DNA of 64,000 bases. Origin: an uncultured Prevotellaceae bacterium. Its GTDB lineage: Bacteria > Bacteroidota > Bacteroidia > Bacteroidales > Bacteroidaceae. Positions 33,541 through 41,489 of the stretch are shown here, in pieces (the first letter of the stretch is position 1; the number at the start of each line of letters is the position of its first letter). The stretch is from the NCBI GenBank assembly GCA_902780025.1, contig CACZDV010000013.1:1-64000 (forward strand), written 5' to 3'. The translations under genes were made by a program, and so were the position numbers. The notes beneath the pieces were generated by a model that did not search any database, had not been told where the DNA came from, and worked only from the letters and a program-made list of their open reading frames with translations.

Positions 33541-34215
33541 TTACCATCTGGTCGCTTCGTTCAACTTCTTGATGACATCACCCAACTCCATGTCGTGCGT
33601 ACGGAACTTGACGGAAAGAAGATCATCACCAAAAACCGAGTAATACTGCATCAGCTGGTAGTGCAGGTCGTTGTACACCACCTCCTCAGTACCGTATGCC
33701 TCGAAATACAAACCCTCATGAGGATTGCTCTTCACCTGGTATTCACGATGCTCCGCCCAGCTGCCCTGCGGACTGAAGATGCTCAGCGTCGCCTCGAAAT
33801 CCATCTGCGGTTTCGGCGTACCGTCATCCCACTTCTCCTTACTATCGGGAAACCTCACAACGCAGCCCAACCGCTTTAGGTGCTCGCCCATAAACTCAAT
33901 ACCCACAGGCTCCAACTGCTGGAAGTCGTACTCCACCATCTTGGCAAACCAATAGAGATTAGTGCCGTTGCACTGAGTCTCGCGGCTATAGGGACACAAT
34001 ACGCGGCAATCCTCCAGCTCAGCCTCCCACACCAGCATACCGGCAGGAAACTCATCGCCCTGGTCAATAATCGGATACTGCTTAGCCTTAAACACGCCAG
34101 CCTCACCATCCACGTCATCCTCCCAAGTCATCAGCGTGGCAATATGGCGGCCTATCTTGCCCCCAGCATAAATCACGTTGTAGGGCGCATCCAGTTTCAG
34201 AATCTTACTGTTCAT
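33541..34215 (-). CDS. Hypothetical protein of the VirE_N cassette (b)
   Basis: 224 residues from ATG 34215, not recognised. Soluble, rich in Trp, Tyr and acidic residues (LMTWEDDVDGEAGVFKAKQYP, GMLVWEAELEDCRVLCP). No known motif. The promoter TTTG-N19-TATCTTTG at 34272-34242 is a good match, so it is the first gene of a two-gene unit. A longer frame to 34254 runs into this promoter and is rejected as start. Confidence 0.7.
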   Translation of the reverse strand: MNSKILKLDAPYNVIYAGGKIGRHIATLMTWEDDVDGEAGVFKAKQYPIIDQGDEFPAGMLVWEAELEDCRVLCPYSRETQCNGTNLYWFAKMVEYDFQQLEPVGIEFMGEHLKRLGCVVRFPDSKEKWDDGTPKPQMDFEATLSIFSPQGSWAEHREYQVKSNPHEGLYFEAYGTEEVVYNDLHYQLMQYYSVFGDDLLSVKFRTHDMELGDVIKKLNEATRW

Positions 34216-34241
34216 CGTCTCATCCGTTTTTAACTTTTCTG

Positions 34242-34272
34242 CAAAGATACGCATTTATTTCCAACCGCCAAA
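34242..34272 (-). promoter_or_regulatory. Promoter of the two unknown cassette genes
   Basis: TTTG at 34272-34269 and TATCTTTG at 34249-34242 on the minus strand, spacing 19 bp. Confidence 0.7.
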
Positions 34273-34278
34273 TCATTT

Positions 34279-34438
34279 TCTGACAATTCTGACAAATGAC
34301 AAATCATTTTTTCGCACCAGCCTATCGGAAATACCTATTTCATTTAAATATTTATAGAATATTAATTAAATATTTATACAATGTAATTACCGCCGCCTTC
34401 AAATTCTGACGTGTAATAATTGTCAGAATTGTCAGAAC
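34279..34438. repeat. TGTCAGAAT motifs upstream of the cassette
   Basis: An inverted pair (34279-34295) and a direct pair (34421-34438) of the same nonamer found at 30292-30318. Between them is AT-rich sequence with no coding signal. Confidence 0.6.
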
Positions 34439-34447
34439 GGCAAGTGA

Positions 34448-34513
34448 CCCATCTGCCCCCGCTAGATGACCCATCTAACCTCCTCAGATGGCCCATCTAA
34501 CCACGCCAGATGA
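34448..34513. repeat. Three 22-bp hairpin repeats
   Basis: Three head-to-tail units (34448-34469, 34470-34491, 34492-34513), each CCCATCT-N9-AGATGR, so each forms a small CATCT/AGATG stem-loop with a variable loop. The array ends 2 bases before the stop codon of the flippase gene. It has no spacers of CRISPR type. Confidence 0.8.
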
Positions 34514-34515
34514 CC

Positions 34516-35946
34516 TTACCGCTTTTTTCGGAAGAAATTGATGCATTCATCCATCACCTTCGCCTGCAGAATCTTCATGATGCCAGCATAGAGCAGGGCG
34601 GCAATCAGGATACGAGCTACAAGAAGCAATGCCAAATTAGTAATCCCAGTGGTAGAGATATAAGTAACAACCATTACAACCAAACTAACAGCCAAGAACG
34701 GAAGCATATCTTTCAGAACATCAAGCAATCGCAGATGTATCAATCGTGCGCCTACTATTTGCCAGACAATGAGCCATAATATGGTCAGGCCTGAATAGGC
34801 CAATACAATTGCAGTGATTCCCTTAGGATATAACAATAGCACTAAGGACAATTGTACAAACATCTGCCCAAAGTTACACCACATATACAAATCAGAGCGT
34901 CCACTGGAAACAATTAGATTATGGTAAAGAATATAAAATGGCATAAAGGCACCACCAACGCACAGAACTTGGAGCAAAAGAATACTATCTCGCCACTTTT
35001 CACCAATAGTTAGCAATATAAATTCGTGGGAAACCATCGCCAAACCAAACATAGCCGGAAAGGACAAAAAAGCCGTAAAGCGCAGTAGTTTCCTGAAAAC
35101 ACGAATCTCTCTTTCACGCTCGTCAGAGACTGACACCAATACCGTCTGTGCTATCTGATTGATAGTGGTTGAAATGGTCGAGTGTGCCATTGAGTTCCAT
35201 TTGTTTGCCTGAGAATAGTTACCCACAGAACTGATAGAGAACAGGCGTCCGAAAACGAAGGTCAAAATGTTCTGATTAATAATGTTGATAATGTTTGTAA
35301 CCATTAGCTTGATACAAAACGAGAACATTCGCTTGACAGGTCCAAAATCAATTTTCAGCGACGGACGCCAAGGAGCGTAGTAGAAACGACCGATGTCAGA
35401 AACTATAACATATACAAGCTGTTGCCCGACCAAACTCCAATATGAAAATTTCAGTAATGCAAGGGTTATACCTGTTACACCTGCCAAGACAAGCGCCGTA
35501 ACACTAATGATAGCCAACTCGCGGTTCATCATATTCTTTGTCAAATATGTTCCGCTGACTAACGCTAATGCTGAAATAGGTAGGCTTAAGAAGAGTACTC
35601 GTGACACAAAAGTAAGACACGGCTGTTTGAAAAATACAGCAATTACGGGAGCACAAAAGAAAAGCAGTAAATACAAGACACTACTTACACAGATATTGAG
35701 CCAAAACACCGAGTTATAGTCGTTATCTGTGGCGTGTTTTAAATTAATCAGAGCAGTCCCGAATCCCCCAGACTGTATCGCTCCCGCTATGGCGGAAAAA
35801 ATGGCCAGCACTCCTACTATTCCATATTCTGCAGGTGTGAGCAAGCGAGCTAAAAAAATACCAAACACAAGGTTGAGCACTTGTGTCGTTCCGTTGCTCA
35901 TCGCTCCCCAGAAGAGTCCCTTTGCAGTTTTTTCTTTTAAATTTTC
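34516..35946 (-). CDS. Wzx-like polysaccharide flippase (MOP superfamily)
   Basis: 476 residues with about 12-14 transmembrane segments and the family start MENLKEKTAKGLFWGAMSNGTTQVLNLVFGIFLARLLTPAEYGIVG, characteristic of LPS/capsule repeat-unit translocases. It should flip lipid-linked glycan units across the inner membrane. No Wzy polymerase is recognised in the window. ATG 35946 is chosen, because the longer frame starts upstream of the -7 box TATTTTTG (35968-35961); the predicted leader is about 10 bases or less. Divergent from the GT8 gene. Confidence 0.9.
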   Translation of the reverse strand, partial: ENLKEKTAKGLFWGAMSNGTTQVLNLVFGIFLARLLTPAEYGIVGVLAIFSAIAGAIQSGGFGTALINLKHATDNDYNSVFWLNICVSSVLYLLLFFCAPVIAVFFKQPCLTFVSRVLFLSLPISALALVSGTYLTKNMMNRELAIISVTALVLAGVTGITLALLKFSYWSLVGQQLVYVIVSDIGRFYYAPWRPSLKIDFGPVKRMFSFCIKLMVTNIINIINQNILTFVFGRLFSISSVGNYSQANKWNSMAHSTISTTINQIAQTVLVSVSDEREREIRVFRKLLRFTAFLSFPAMFGLAMVSHEFILLTIGEKWRDSILLLQVLCVGGAFMPFYILYHNLIVSSGRSDLYMWCNFGQMFVQLSLVLLLYPKGITAIVLAYSGLTILWLIVWQIVGARLIHLRLLDVLKDMLPFLAVSLVVMVVTYISTTGITNLALLLVARILIAALLYAGIMKILQAKVMDECINFFRKKR

Positions 35947-36001
35947 CATATCTTGTGCTGCAAAAATACTAGTTTTATTTTTTTCTTCCAAATATATTTA
36001 G

Positions 36002-36009
36002 TACTTTTG
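36002..36009 (+). promoter_or_regulatory. -7 promoter element of the GT8-licD unit
   Basis: TACTTTTG on the plus strand, 33 bp before the GT8 ATG. It lies in the 96-bp divergent gap shared with the flippase promoter. Confidence 0.55.
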
Positions 36010-36042
36010 CACAAAATATACACTTATACAGACTTTCCGCGA

Positions 36043-37059
36043 ATGGACAATTCAAAAGACAAAATGGAAATATTGGTAAGCGGAGATAATAATTACGTTA
36101 TGCCCATAGGCGTGATGCTTACTTCTTTGTTTGAAAATAACAAAGAAGACGATATCTCCATTCATATGATGACGAATAAGGAGTTTACGGAGAAAAACCA
36201 GAGCAGCCTACGTAATATTGTAGAGAGTAGAGGAGGACATATCGCCTTTTATTTTATGGACGATGATTTGTTTCGAGATTTTCCCATTGGCGAGGATTAT
36301 CAGAGTCAACACATAATAAGTATGGTAGCATATTACAGGCTCTTTGCTGCTGAAATCCTACCTCAAGAAATAGATAGAATTATATATTTTGATGGAGATA
36401 TTATTGTTCGCGATTCTCTCCGGGAATTATGGAATACAAACATGGAAGGCTTTCCGATTGCAGCTGTTCCTGATTGTGAGAACTGTACTGTAATCCATTA
36501 TAACCGTCTTAAGTATCCTCAGTCTCTCGGTTATTTCAATTCTGGTGTCCTGCTCATTAACCTACAATACTGGCGTGAACATCATGTCTTGAAAGAATTC
36601 TTACAGATTGCCAAAGAAAAGCGGCCTGTTTTGAGATGTCATGACCAAGACATCATGAACTTGCTATTTCGCGAAAACAAAATAGTATTACCATTAAAGT
36701 ATAATATGGAGAATTGCTTCTTGTTTTGTCGTGAACAGGTTCCACTGACGTATGTTTTCGATGAGCAAATCAAAGAAGGACAGCAGCATCCTGTTATCGT
36801 TCATTTTTCAGCCTGTCCGAAATTATGGCATAAAGATTCACACCATCCGTATAAAGCGGAGTTCGTGTATTATCGCAACATGACAGAGTGGAAAAATATG
36901 CGTGAACGTCGGCATTATCGTGGCCGCCATCGTTTTTATTGGGCACTTGTCAACTTTGCAATTTGGATAGGTTGGAGTCATCCAAGTAACAACCCTGATA
37001 ATTTTTATGTAAAGGCTGAAAGGATGGTATTTAATGATAATATCGTACCATTGCGCTGA
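36043..37059 (+). CDS. Family 8 glycosyltransferase
   Basis: 338 residues. EILVSGDNNYVMPIGVMLTSLFENN starts the GT8 fold, YYRLFAAEILPQEIDRIIYFDGDIIVRDSLRELW carries the D-x-D metal motif, and YFNSGVLLINLQYWREH, HDQDIMNLLF and VIVHFSACPKLWH are conserved blocks of the LPS galactosyl/glucosyltransferase (WaaJ-like) group. Expected to be a retaining UDP-hexose transferase. It precedes licD by 30 bp on the same strand. An internal ATG at 36064 could also serve as start. Confidence 0.93.
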   Translation: MDNSKDKMEILVSGDNNYVMPIGVMLTSLFENNKEDDISIHMMTNKEFTEKNQSSLRNIVESRGGHIAFYFMDDDLFRDFPIGEDYQSQHIISMVAYYRLFAAEILPQEIDRIIYFDGDIIVRDSLRELWNTNMEGFPIAAVPDCENCTVIHYNRLKYPQSLGYFNSGVLLINLQYWREHHVLKEFLQIAKEKRPVLRCHDQDIMNLLFRENKIVLPLKYNMENCFLFCREQVPLTYVFDEQIKEGQQHPVIVHFSACPKLWHKDSHHPYKAEFVYYRNMTEWKNMRERRHYRGRHRFYWALVNFAIWIGWSHPSNNPDNFYVKAERMVFNDNIVPLR

Positions 37060-37089
37060 AAAAATACATACCCAAACGAATTATACTAT

Positions 37090-37965
37090 ATGGAAGTAAC
37101 AGATAGAAAACGATGGAATAGAACTCTTCTAGAGATTCTCAAATACTATATCAATATATGTGAAGAAAACAATCTCACATATTTTCTTGCTTATGGTACA
37201 GCCATCGGTGCTGCGCGTCATCACGGAATCATCCCATGGGACGATGATATTGATGTAATAATGCCTCGTCCAGATTACGAACGTTTCATTCAAATATGCC
37301 AGCAACGCGATATGGGCAAGTACGAAATCGTGACACCTCAAAATACTCCAGGATATTATCTACCTTTTATAAAACTCTGTGATAAAACAACGACTCTATG
37401 GGAAAAGCGCCATTACCACTGTGTGTTCGGAATATATATCGATATCTTTGTCATTGATGCTGCGCAGAATGACCCTCAAGAAACAGAAGAAATAAAAAAA
37501 CAGATAGACAAATTCTATCGAATATTGGATTTGTCAAATTCTTATTACACCCTATCAGATTTATTTCACATGTACATTTGTAAAAAAAGAATTCGTGTGA
37601 TTTTTCAATATTTGAAATATGCATTGAATCGTAAAAAATACTCCCAATTAGCCATTAAAGAAATAGAAAAGCTTGAAAAACGTTACGATTATAATCTGTG
37701 CGAATTTGTTACAAATGGCTATAGTAAACGTGTCGTCTATCCTAAGGCATGGCTTGAAGATAAGATAATGATGCCTTTCGAAACATTACAAGCCGCTATG
37801 CCATGTGAGTACAAGCGATGGCTGAACCTTTCTTATGGCGACTATACACAATTGCCGCCTGAAGACCAACGACATTATGAACATTCTATAGCCTATTACG
37901 ATTTTGACCGTCGCATGAGCCTTGATGAAATACTTGCAGAAATGAAGCAGAACAAAACACACTAA
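37090..37965 (+). CDS. LicD family phosphotransferase
   Basis: 291 residues. AYGTAIGAARHHGIIPWDDDIDVIMPRPDYERF is the LicD/fukutin nucleotidyltransferase-fold signature with its Asp triad. The C-terminal WLNLSYGDYTQLPPEDQRHYEHSIAYYDF is also typical. Haemophilus LicD moves phosphocholine from CDP-choline to LPS. In Bacteroidota the donor is more likely CDP-ethanolamine, CDP-aminoethylphosphonate or a similar head group. A nucleotidyltransferase that could make such a donor is encoded nearby (39372-41189). Markedly AT-rich. Confidence 0.9.
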   Translation: MEVTDRKRWNRTLLEILKYYINICEENNLTYFLAYGTAIGAARHHGIIPWDDDIDVIMPRPDYERFIQICQQRDMGKYEIVTPQNTPGYYLPFIKLCDKTTTLWEKRHYHCVFGIYIDIFVIDAAQNDPQETEEIKKQIDKFYRILDLSNSYYTLSDLFHMYICKKRIRVIFQYLKYALNRKKYSQLAIKEIEKLEKRYDYNLCEFVTNGYSKRVVYPKAWLEDKIMMPFETLQAAMPCEYKRWLNLSYGDYTQLPPEDQRHYEHSIAYYDFDRRMSLDEILAEMKQNKTH

Positions 37966-37970
37966 ATATA

Positions 37971-38297
37971 TGGAAAGAAAGAATAAAATAGTGTACCTCG
38001 GCATGATTGGCGACATCATGCATCCAGGATTGATAAACATCATTAATGAAGCTACTTATTATACGAAAAAAGCCTACTGGTTTCGTCGGCAACATGACAG
38101 AATCAGGAATTAATAATATAAATCAATGTATTCCTATTGAAGATGTTGCCTCATCTATCGATATAGAGTTTGAAGGTAAAAAATATAAGACAATGGTGGG
38201 TTATAAAGACTATTTGCAACGCACTTACGGAGACTATATGACGTTACCGCCTGTGGAGCAGCGAACCACACATCATTTTGAAGCTTATTGGTACTGA
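37971..38297 (+). pseudogene. Remnant: PEP-mutase-like 5' end joined to a licD 3' end
   Basis: Two partial coding pieces in different frames. From ATG 37971 a frame reads KIVYLGMIGDIMHPGLINII and then stops at 38114. This resembles the cytidylyltransferase-like N-terminus of Bacteroidota phosphoenolpyruvate mutases, where HPG corresponds to the HxGH motif. From 38046, in another frame, comes VGYKDYLQRTYGDYMTLPPVEQR and a following HHFEAYW, the C-terminal signature of LicD proteins. The 5' end of one gene and the 3' third of another have apparently been joined by a deletion. A phosphonate or second LicD function was once encoded here. Neither piece should be functional, though the 83-residue second frame is open. 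Confidence 0.7.
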
Positions 38298-38346
38298 TAA
38301 CCTTCTCGTTTGCTCTAATCAAATCACCTTCCCTTGCTCTGTCGAA

Positions 38347-39375
38347 TTATTTGGCTGGTACATAAGTTTTCAGCTTTTGTAGTCCCCAGTTCAATACCTT
38401 ATCAATTACGGGGGTTTCGATATGATACTTACGAGCTTGTTGCTGGATTATGCGTAAACCATAGGGGAAATCCTCGGTGAAGTAGCGGCTCTGAAAGTCT
38501 GGAATGAAGCCTCCCTCAACCTTTTTCATCGGAGATAGGATGCCTTTGAAGGCCTGAATAGAACGTAGCTTGCGGGTGAGTGACGGCGCATCGGCGCTTT
38601 CGTAGTATTCAAGGAGAGTAGGGATGCTGTTCTTACTGACGGGTAGCAGATGAAGTAGCAGGAAGAATTCACAGTCCATTGCTATCAGCAACTCTGAGGC
38701 TTCGTTAGTCCACTCCTCATAAAACAAGGACTGTGTAGGGTAAATAATGCCTTCGTGCCAATCTTTCCACATCGAGTAGAGACGCGAGGGGTGCAGTATG
38801 GGATTGCTATTGGTGAGACTTACCTCGTAATGGTTGCCTAATAGGACTGTGGGCGTGCTAAACAACTGTTCAATGGTCTGGCGAAGCAACTCCTTATTGG
38901 TAGACTGTTCTATGGCAATATGAAGCATGGGCTTGTAGCCTAAGAGTGCAGCAGAATGCCCATACTCAGTGGTGCGGGCAATGAAGGGAACACGTTGAAA
39001 TCCGAACAGGGGAGTTGTTGGCGGTAGAAGTTCCAATGCTTCAAAGAAGAATCCTGTACTACTGACGATGGTTCCTACGGCAGTACTTGATTGAAGGAAG
39101 GGACTGATGTGAAGTAGTTCTTCGCGAATGGAGAATCCTGGCAGGCAAAGTAGAACAATGTCGGCATTGGCCACAACCTCGGAAGGATTGGCAGAAATGT
39201 GGCTGATAGTTCCCTTTAGGACGGCCTCTTCAGGCGTGCTGATGGTGAGTTGCTGTTGCCAGCGCTCAGGATGGCGCGTCAACAGGCTAACCTCGCAGTC
39301 GCCGCGTGCTGCTAAGACTCCCGCCACTACGTGGCCTAAATTGCCACCGCCACAGATACAAACTTGCAGTTTCAT
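38347..39375 (-). CDS. NAD(P)-dependent octopine/nopaline dehydrogenase-like enzyme
   Basis: 342 residues. The N-terminal Rossmann domain shows VCICGGGNLGHVVAGVLAARG (GxGxxG form) and ADIVLLCLPGFSIREELL. The C-terminal helical domain carries NHYEVSLTNSNPILHPSRLY, where the Asn-Pro-x-x-His element matches the catalytic His of opine dehydrogenases. Family members reductively condense an amino acid with a 2-oxo acid. Its start overlaps the stop of the nucleotidyltransferase-aminotransferase fusion by 4 bases, so the two should work on one small-molecule pathway that probably ends in a glycan substituent. Related lysopine-like groups are known in some O-antigens. The real substrates are not visible. 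Confidence 0.85.
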   Translation of the reverse strand: MKLQVCICGGGNLGHVVAGVLAARGDCEVSLLTRHPERWQQQLTISTPEEAVLKGTISHISANPSEVVANADIVLLCLPGFSIREELLHISPFLQSSTAVGTIVSSTGFFFEALELLPPTTPLFGFQRVPFIARTTEYGHSAALLGYKPMLHIAIEQSTNKELLRQTIEQLFSTPTVLLGNHYEVSLTNSNPILHPSRLYSMWKDWHEGIIYPTQSLFYEEWTNEASELLIAMDCEFFLLLHLLPVSKNSIPTLLEYYESADAPSLTRKLRSIQAFKGILSPMKKVEGGFIPDFQSRYFTEDFPYGLRIIQQQARKYHIETPVIDKVLNWGLQKLKTYVPAK

Positions 39376-41189
39376 TTAAGTTCTTTAAGAGCTTCCACCA
39401 ATTGCGTATTGTCTTCGTGGTTGCGAACTGCGATACGCATATATTGCTTGCTGGGGTTGAGTCCTGACTTTAGACTGCTGTCGCGTGTTAAGATGTTATG
39501 TCGCTTCAGCATATATATGACAATCTCGCTGGCTTTGTAGGGCTGTAGCACCTCGCAGAGGAAATAGTTGGCTTGTGACGGCATTACGCGCAGAAATGGT
39601 ATGGAGCGGAGCTTTTGTTCGAAGTCGGTACGCTCAATGACGAATTTTTCGCAAGCCTTGAGGTAGTCCTTCTCGTGCTTATTGTAGATCTGCATGAAGA
39701 ACTCGGCAAAGGAGTTGAGGTTCCAGATGCTAACCTCCTTCTTGATACGGGCAATTAGGTCCTTGTTTGCCGAAGCGAGGATTCCTAATCGTAGGCCAGG
39801 AACGCCGAAGCTCTTGGATATGCTCTTCATAACAGCCATATGGGGATATGCCTCCAACGTCTTATCATTGAGAAGCGAGTTGGTTGCGTAGTCAACGCTG
39901 AAGTCAACAAAGCTCTCATCGACCACAAAACGGATATTCCGTTGTTCACACCAGTCGGCGATTCGCAAGACGTCAGCCTTAGGAATGAAGTTTCCTGAAG
40001 GGTTGTCTGGATTGATAAGCATCAGTTGGCGGATGTTCTTGTCGGCAAAGAAGTCCATTAAGTCATTGGCCGTATAACGATAATCTTCGTTCTGAGGTAC
40101 GAAAGTCACTTGCTGAGTTTTGTCGTAGCGGTTGGGGTATTCCTCGAAGGTAGGACGGATAAAGCCAGTCTTTCCTTCAGTGTCCTCCATGAGTAGCTTT
40201 ATGAGCTCTGCAGCACCGTTGCCAGGCACTATATAAGGTTCGCTGACGCCAAAGCACTTGCTGGCGATAAGTGTGTTGACCTTCATGCCTGAAGGATATT
40301 CTGTTAATAGTGTGTCGAAATTGGCACGCAACTCGTCTTTCATTCTACGGCTAGGGAAGTAGGGGTTCACCAGATAGCAGAAGTCGAGCATCTGTGGAAA
40401 GCGCCAGAAACCGCCATACCGGCCATAGAACTTGCGTAGCACGTCCTTATCGTCAGCAAAGATGGCCTCGGCGATGTCGAGATCTTGCTTGTCGTCTATC
40501 TCATACCATTTTTCCTCGCCGATGGGCAGTGCCTTGATGCTGTGACTATTGAGCATGGAGATGATGCGTAGTACATTTTCGTAGTACTCATTGTTGCCAA
40601 CAGCCTTGGTGTAAGCCTCCAAGAACGGTACATACCTATTCTTCGAGAACTCACGACTAAACTTATATATGTTCACCGTCTTGTAGTAGGAGTCGACGTC
40701 GGCATAGTCGAATGCGTCCTTTGAAATGAAGTTCACGATATTCTGCTCTTCGTCTAGACGAACCATCGTTCCGTCCATCCAAGTTTCGTATTTGGCCACA
40801 AGTGCCAAATTTGGATAGGGGTTGTCGATAATAATTGGGATGAGACGGTCGCTGAATATGAGGTCACTCTCGATAAGCAACGTATCGTCCTCCTGCAACT
40901 TATCCTTGACGAGAGCCAGTGAGTAAATATTGTTTGTCGTGTCATAGACAGGATTCTCTGCAAATTCAATATTTACTTGTCCCTCGTAACGATTACTGAT
41001 GTATTCGCGCAATTCCTTGCCTTTATAGCCCACTACGATAATAACACGTTGTAACTTTTGTTTGGCCAACTGCCCCAAAAGGCGGTCAATGAGACGCACA
41101 CCATTTACAGGAACCATACACTTTGTATTATTCCTCGTATAATCTCCAAGTCTGCGGCCCATACCAGCCGCCAAGACAATTGCTTGCAT
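39372..41189 (-). CDS. Fusion: LicC-like nucleotidyltransferase + CobD/HisC-like PLP enzyme
   Basis: 605 residues from ATG 41189. Residues 1-240 are an NTP-transferase: MQAIVLAAGMGRRLGDYTRNNTKCMVPVNGV (signature with Lys), VIIVVGYKGKEL and LLIESDLIFSDRLI, like CTP:phosphocholine cytidylyltransferase LicC. Residues 255-605 are a fold-I PLP enzyme: VPGNGAAELIKLL, LINPDNPSGNFIPKADV, RFVVDESFVDF, KSISKSFGVPGLRLGILAS (PLP Lys) and a final YMRIAVR. The closest look is HisC or CobD (phosphothreonine decarboxylase). Such a fusion could make and activate an amino-alcohol phosphate, for example phosphoserine to phosphoethanolamine to CDP-ethanolamine, for LicD. Alternatively it is an aminoethylphosphonate transaminase/cytidylyltransferase of PntC kind. 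The choice between these is inference. Confidence 0.88.
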   Translation of the reverse strand: MQAIVLAAGMGRRLGDYTRNNTKCMVPVNGVRLIDRLLGQLAKQKLQRVIIVVGYKGKELREYISNRYEGQVNIEFAENPVYDTTNNIYSLALVKDKLQEDDTLLIESDLIFSDRLIPIIIDNPYPNLALVAKYETWMDGTMVRLDEEQNIVNFISKDAFDYADVDSYYKTVNIYKFSREFSKNRYVPFLEAYTKAVGNNEYYENVLRIISMLNSHSIKALPIGEEKWYEIDDKQDLDIAEAIFADDKDVLRKFYGRYGGFWRFPQMLDFCYLVNPYFPSRRMKDELRANFDTLLTEYPSGMKVNTLIASKCFGVSEPYIVPGNGAAELIKLLMEDTEGKTGFIRPTFEEYPNRYDKTQQVTFVPQNEDYRYTANDLMDFFADKNIRQLMLINPDNPSGNFIPKADVLRIADWCEQRNIRFVVDESFVDFSVDYATNSLLNDKTLEAYPHMAVMKSISKSFGVPGLRLGILASANKDLIARIKKEVSIWNLNSFAEFFMQIYNKHEKDYLKACEKFVIERTDFEQKLRSIPFLRVMPSQANYFLCEVLQPYKASEIVIYMLKRHNILTRDSSLKSGLNPSKQYMRIAVRNHEDNTQLVEALKELK

Positions 41190-41206
41190 GCTTTTGACAA
41201 TTTTTG

Positions 41207-41327
41207 TGCAAAGATAGTCAATTCTATTAATCTGACAAAAGAAATAGTGAGGAAAATGCATACGAATCCAAGTTTTGGACTTTAAGTACGCCATTTACCC
41301 CTCCATTGAGGGATACTGAATAATCAC
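41207..41327. repeat. Direct repeat copy A (promoter-carrying, about 121 bp)
   Basis: Matches 43151-43271 with about 13 mismatches in 121 bases by eye. It contains the promoter of the fusion gene on the minus strand: TTTG 41239-41236 and TATCTTTG 41216-41209, spacing 19. The rest of the gap up to 41489 holds no gene. Confidence 0.85.
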
Positions 41328-41489
41328 CTCGCCACCTCATCATTTCTTCGGAAACGCCTTTGTAGAAAGAACTTTCAGGGGATGAGGTGTTGAGCGAAGA
41401 CTCACCCAATACCTATCATAGAATTTATTTAAACAACACCTTATACCTGCGCTGGAGCGCAACCAGCACACTACGCTCTGCCAACGGGT

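Noticed and set aside
30371..34215. A complete integrated mobile element around the VirE_N gene
   Set aside because: No integrase, relaxase, transposase or clear att sites are seen. Only short nonamer repeats flank the genes, so it is reported as a cassette.
34448..34513. CRISPR-like array of 22-bp repeats
   Set aside because: The repeats are contiguous, variation is inside the hairpin loop, there are no spacers of uniform length, and no cas genes are present.
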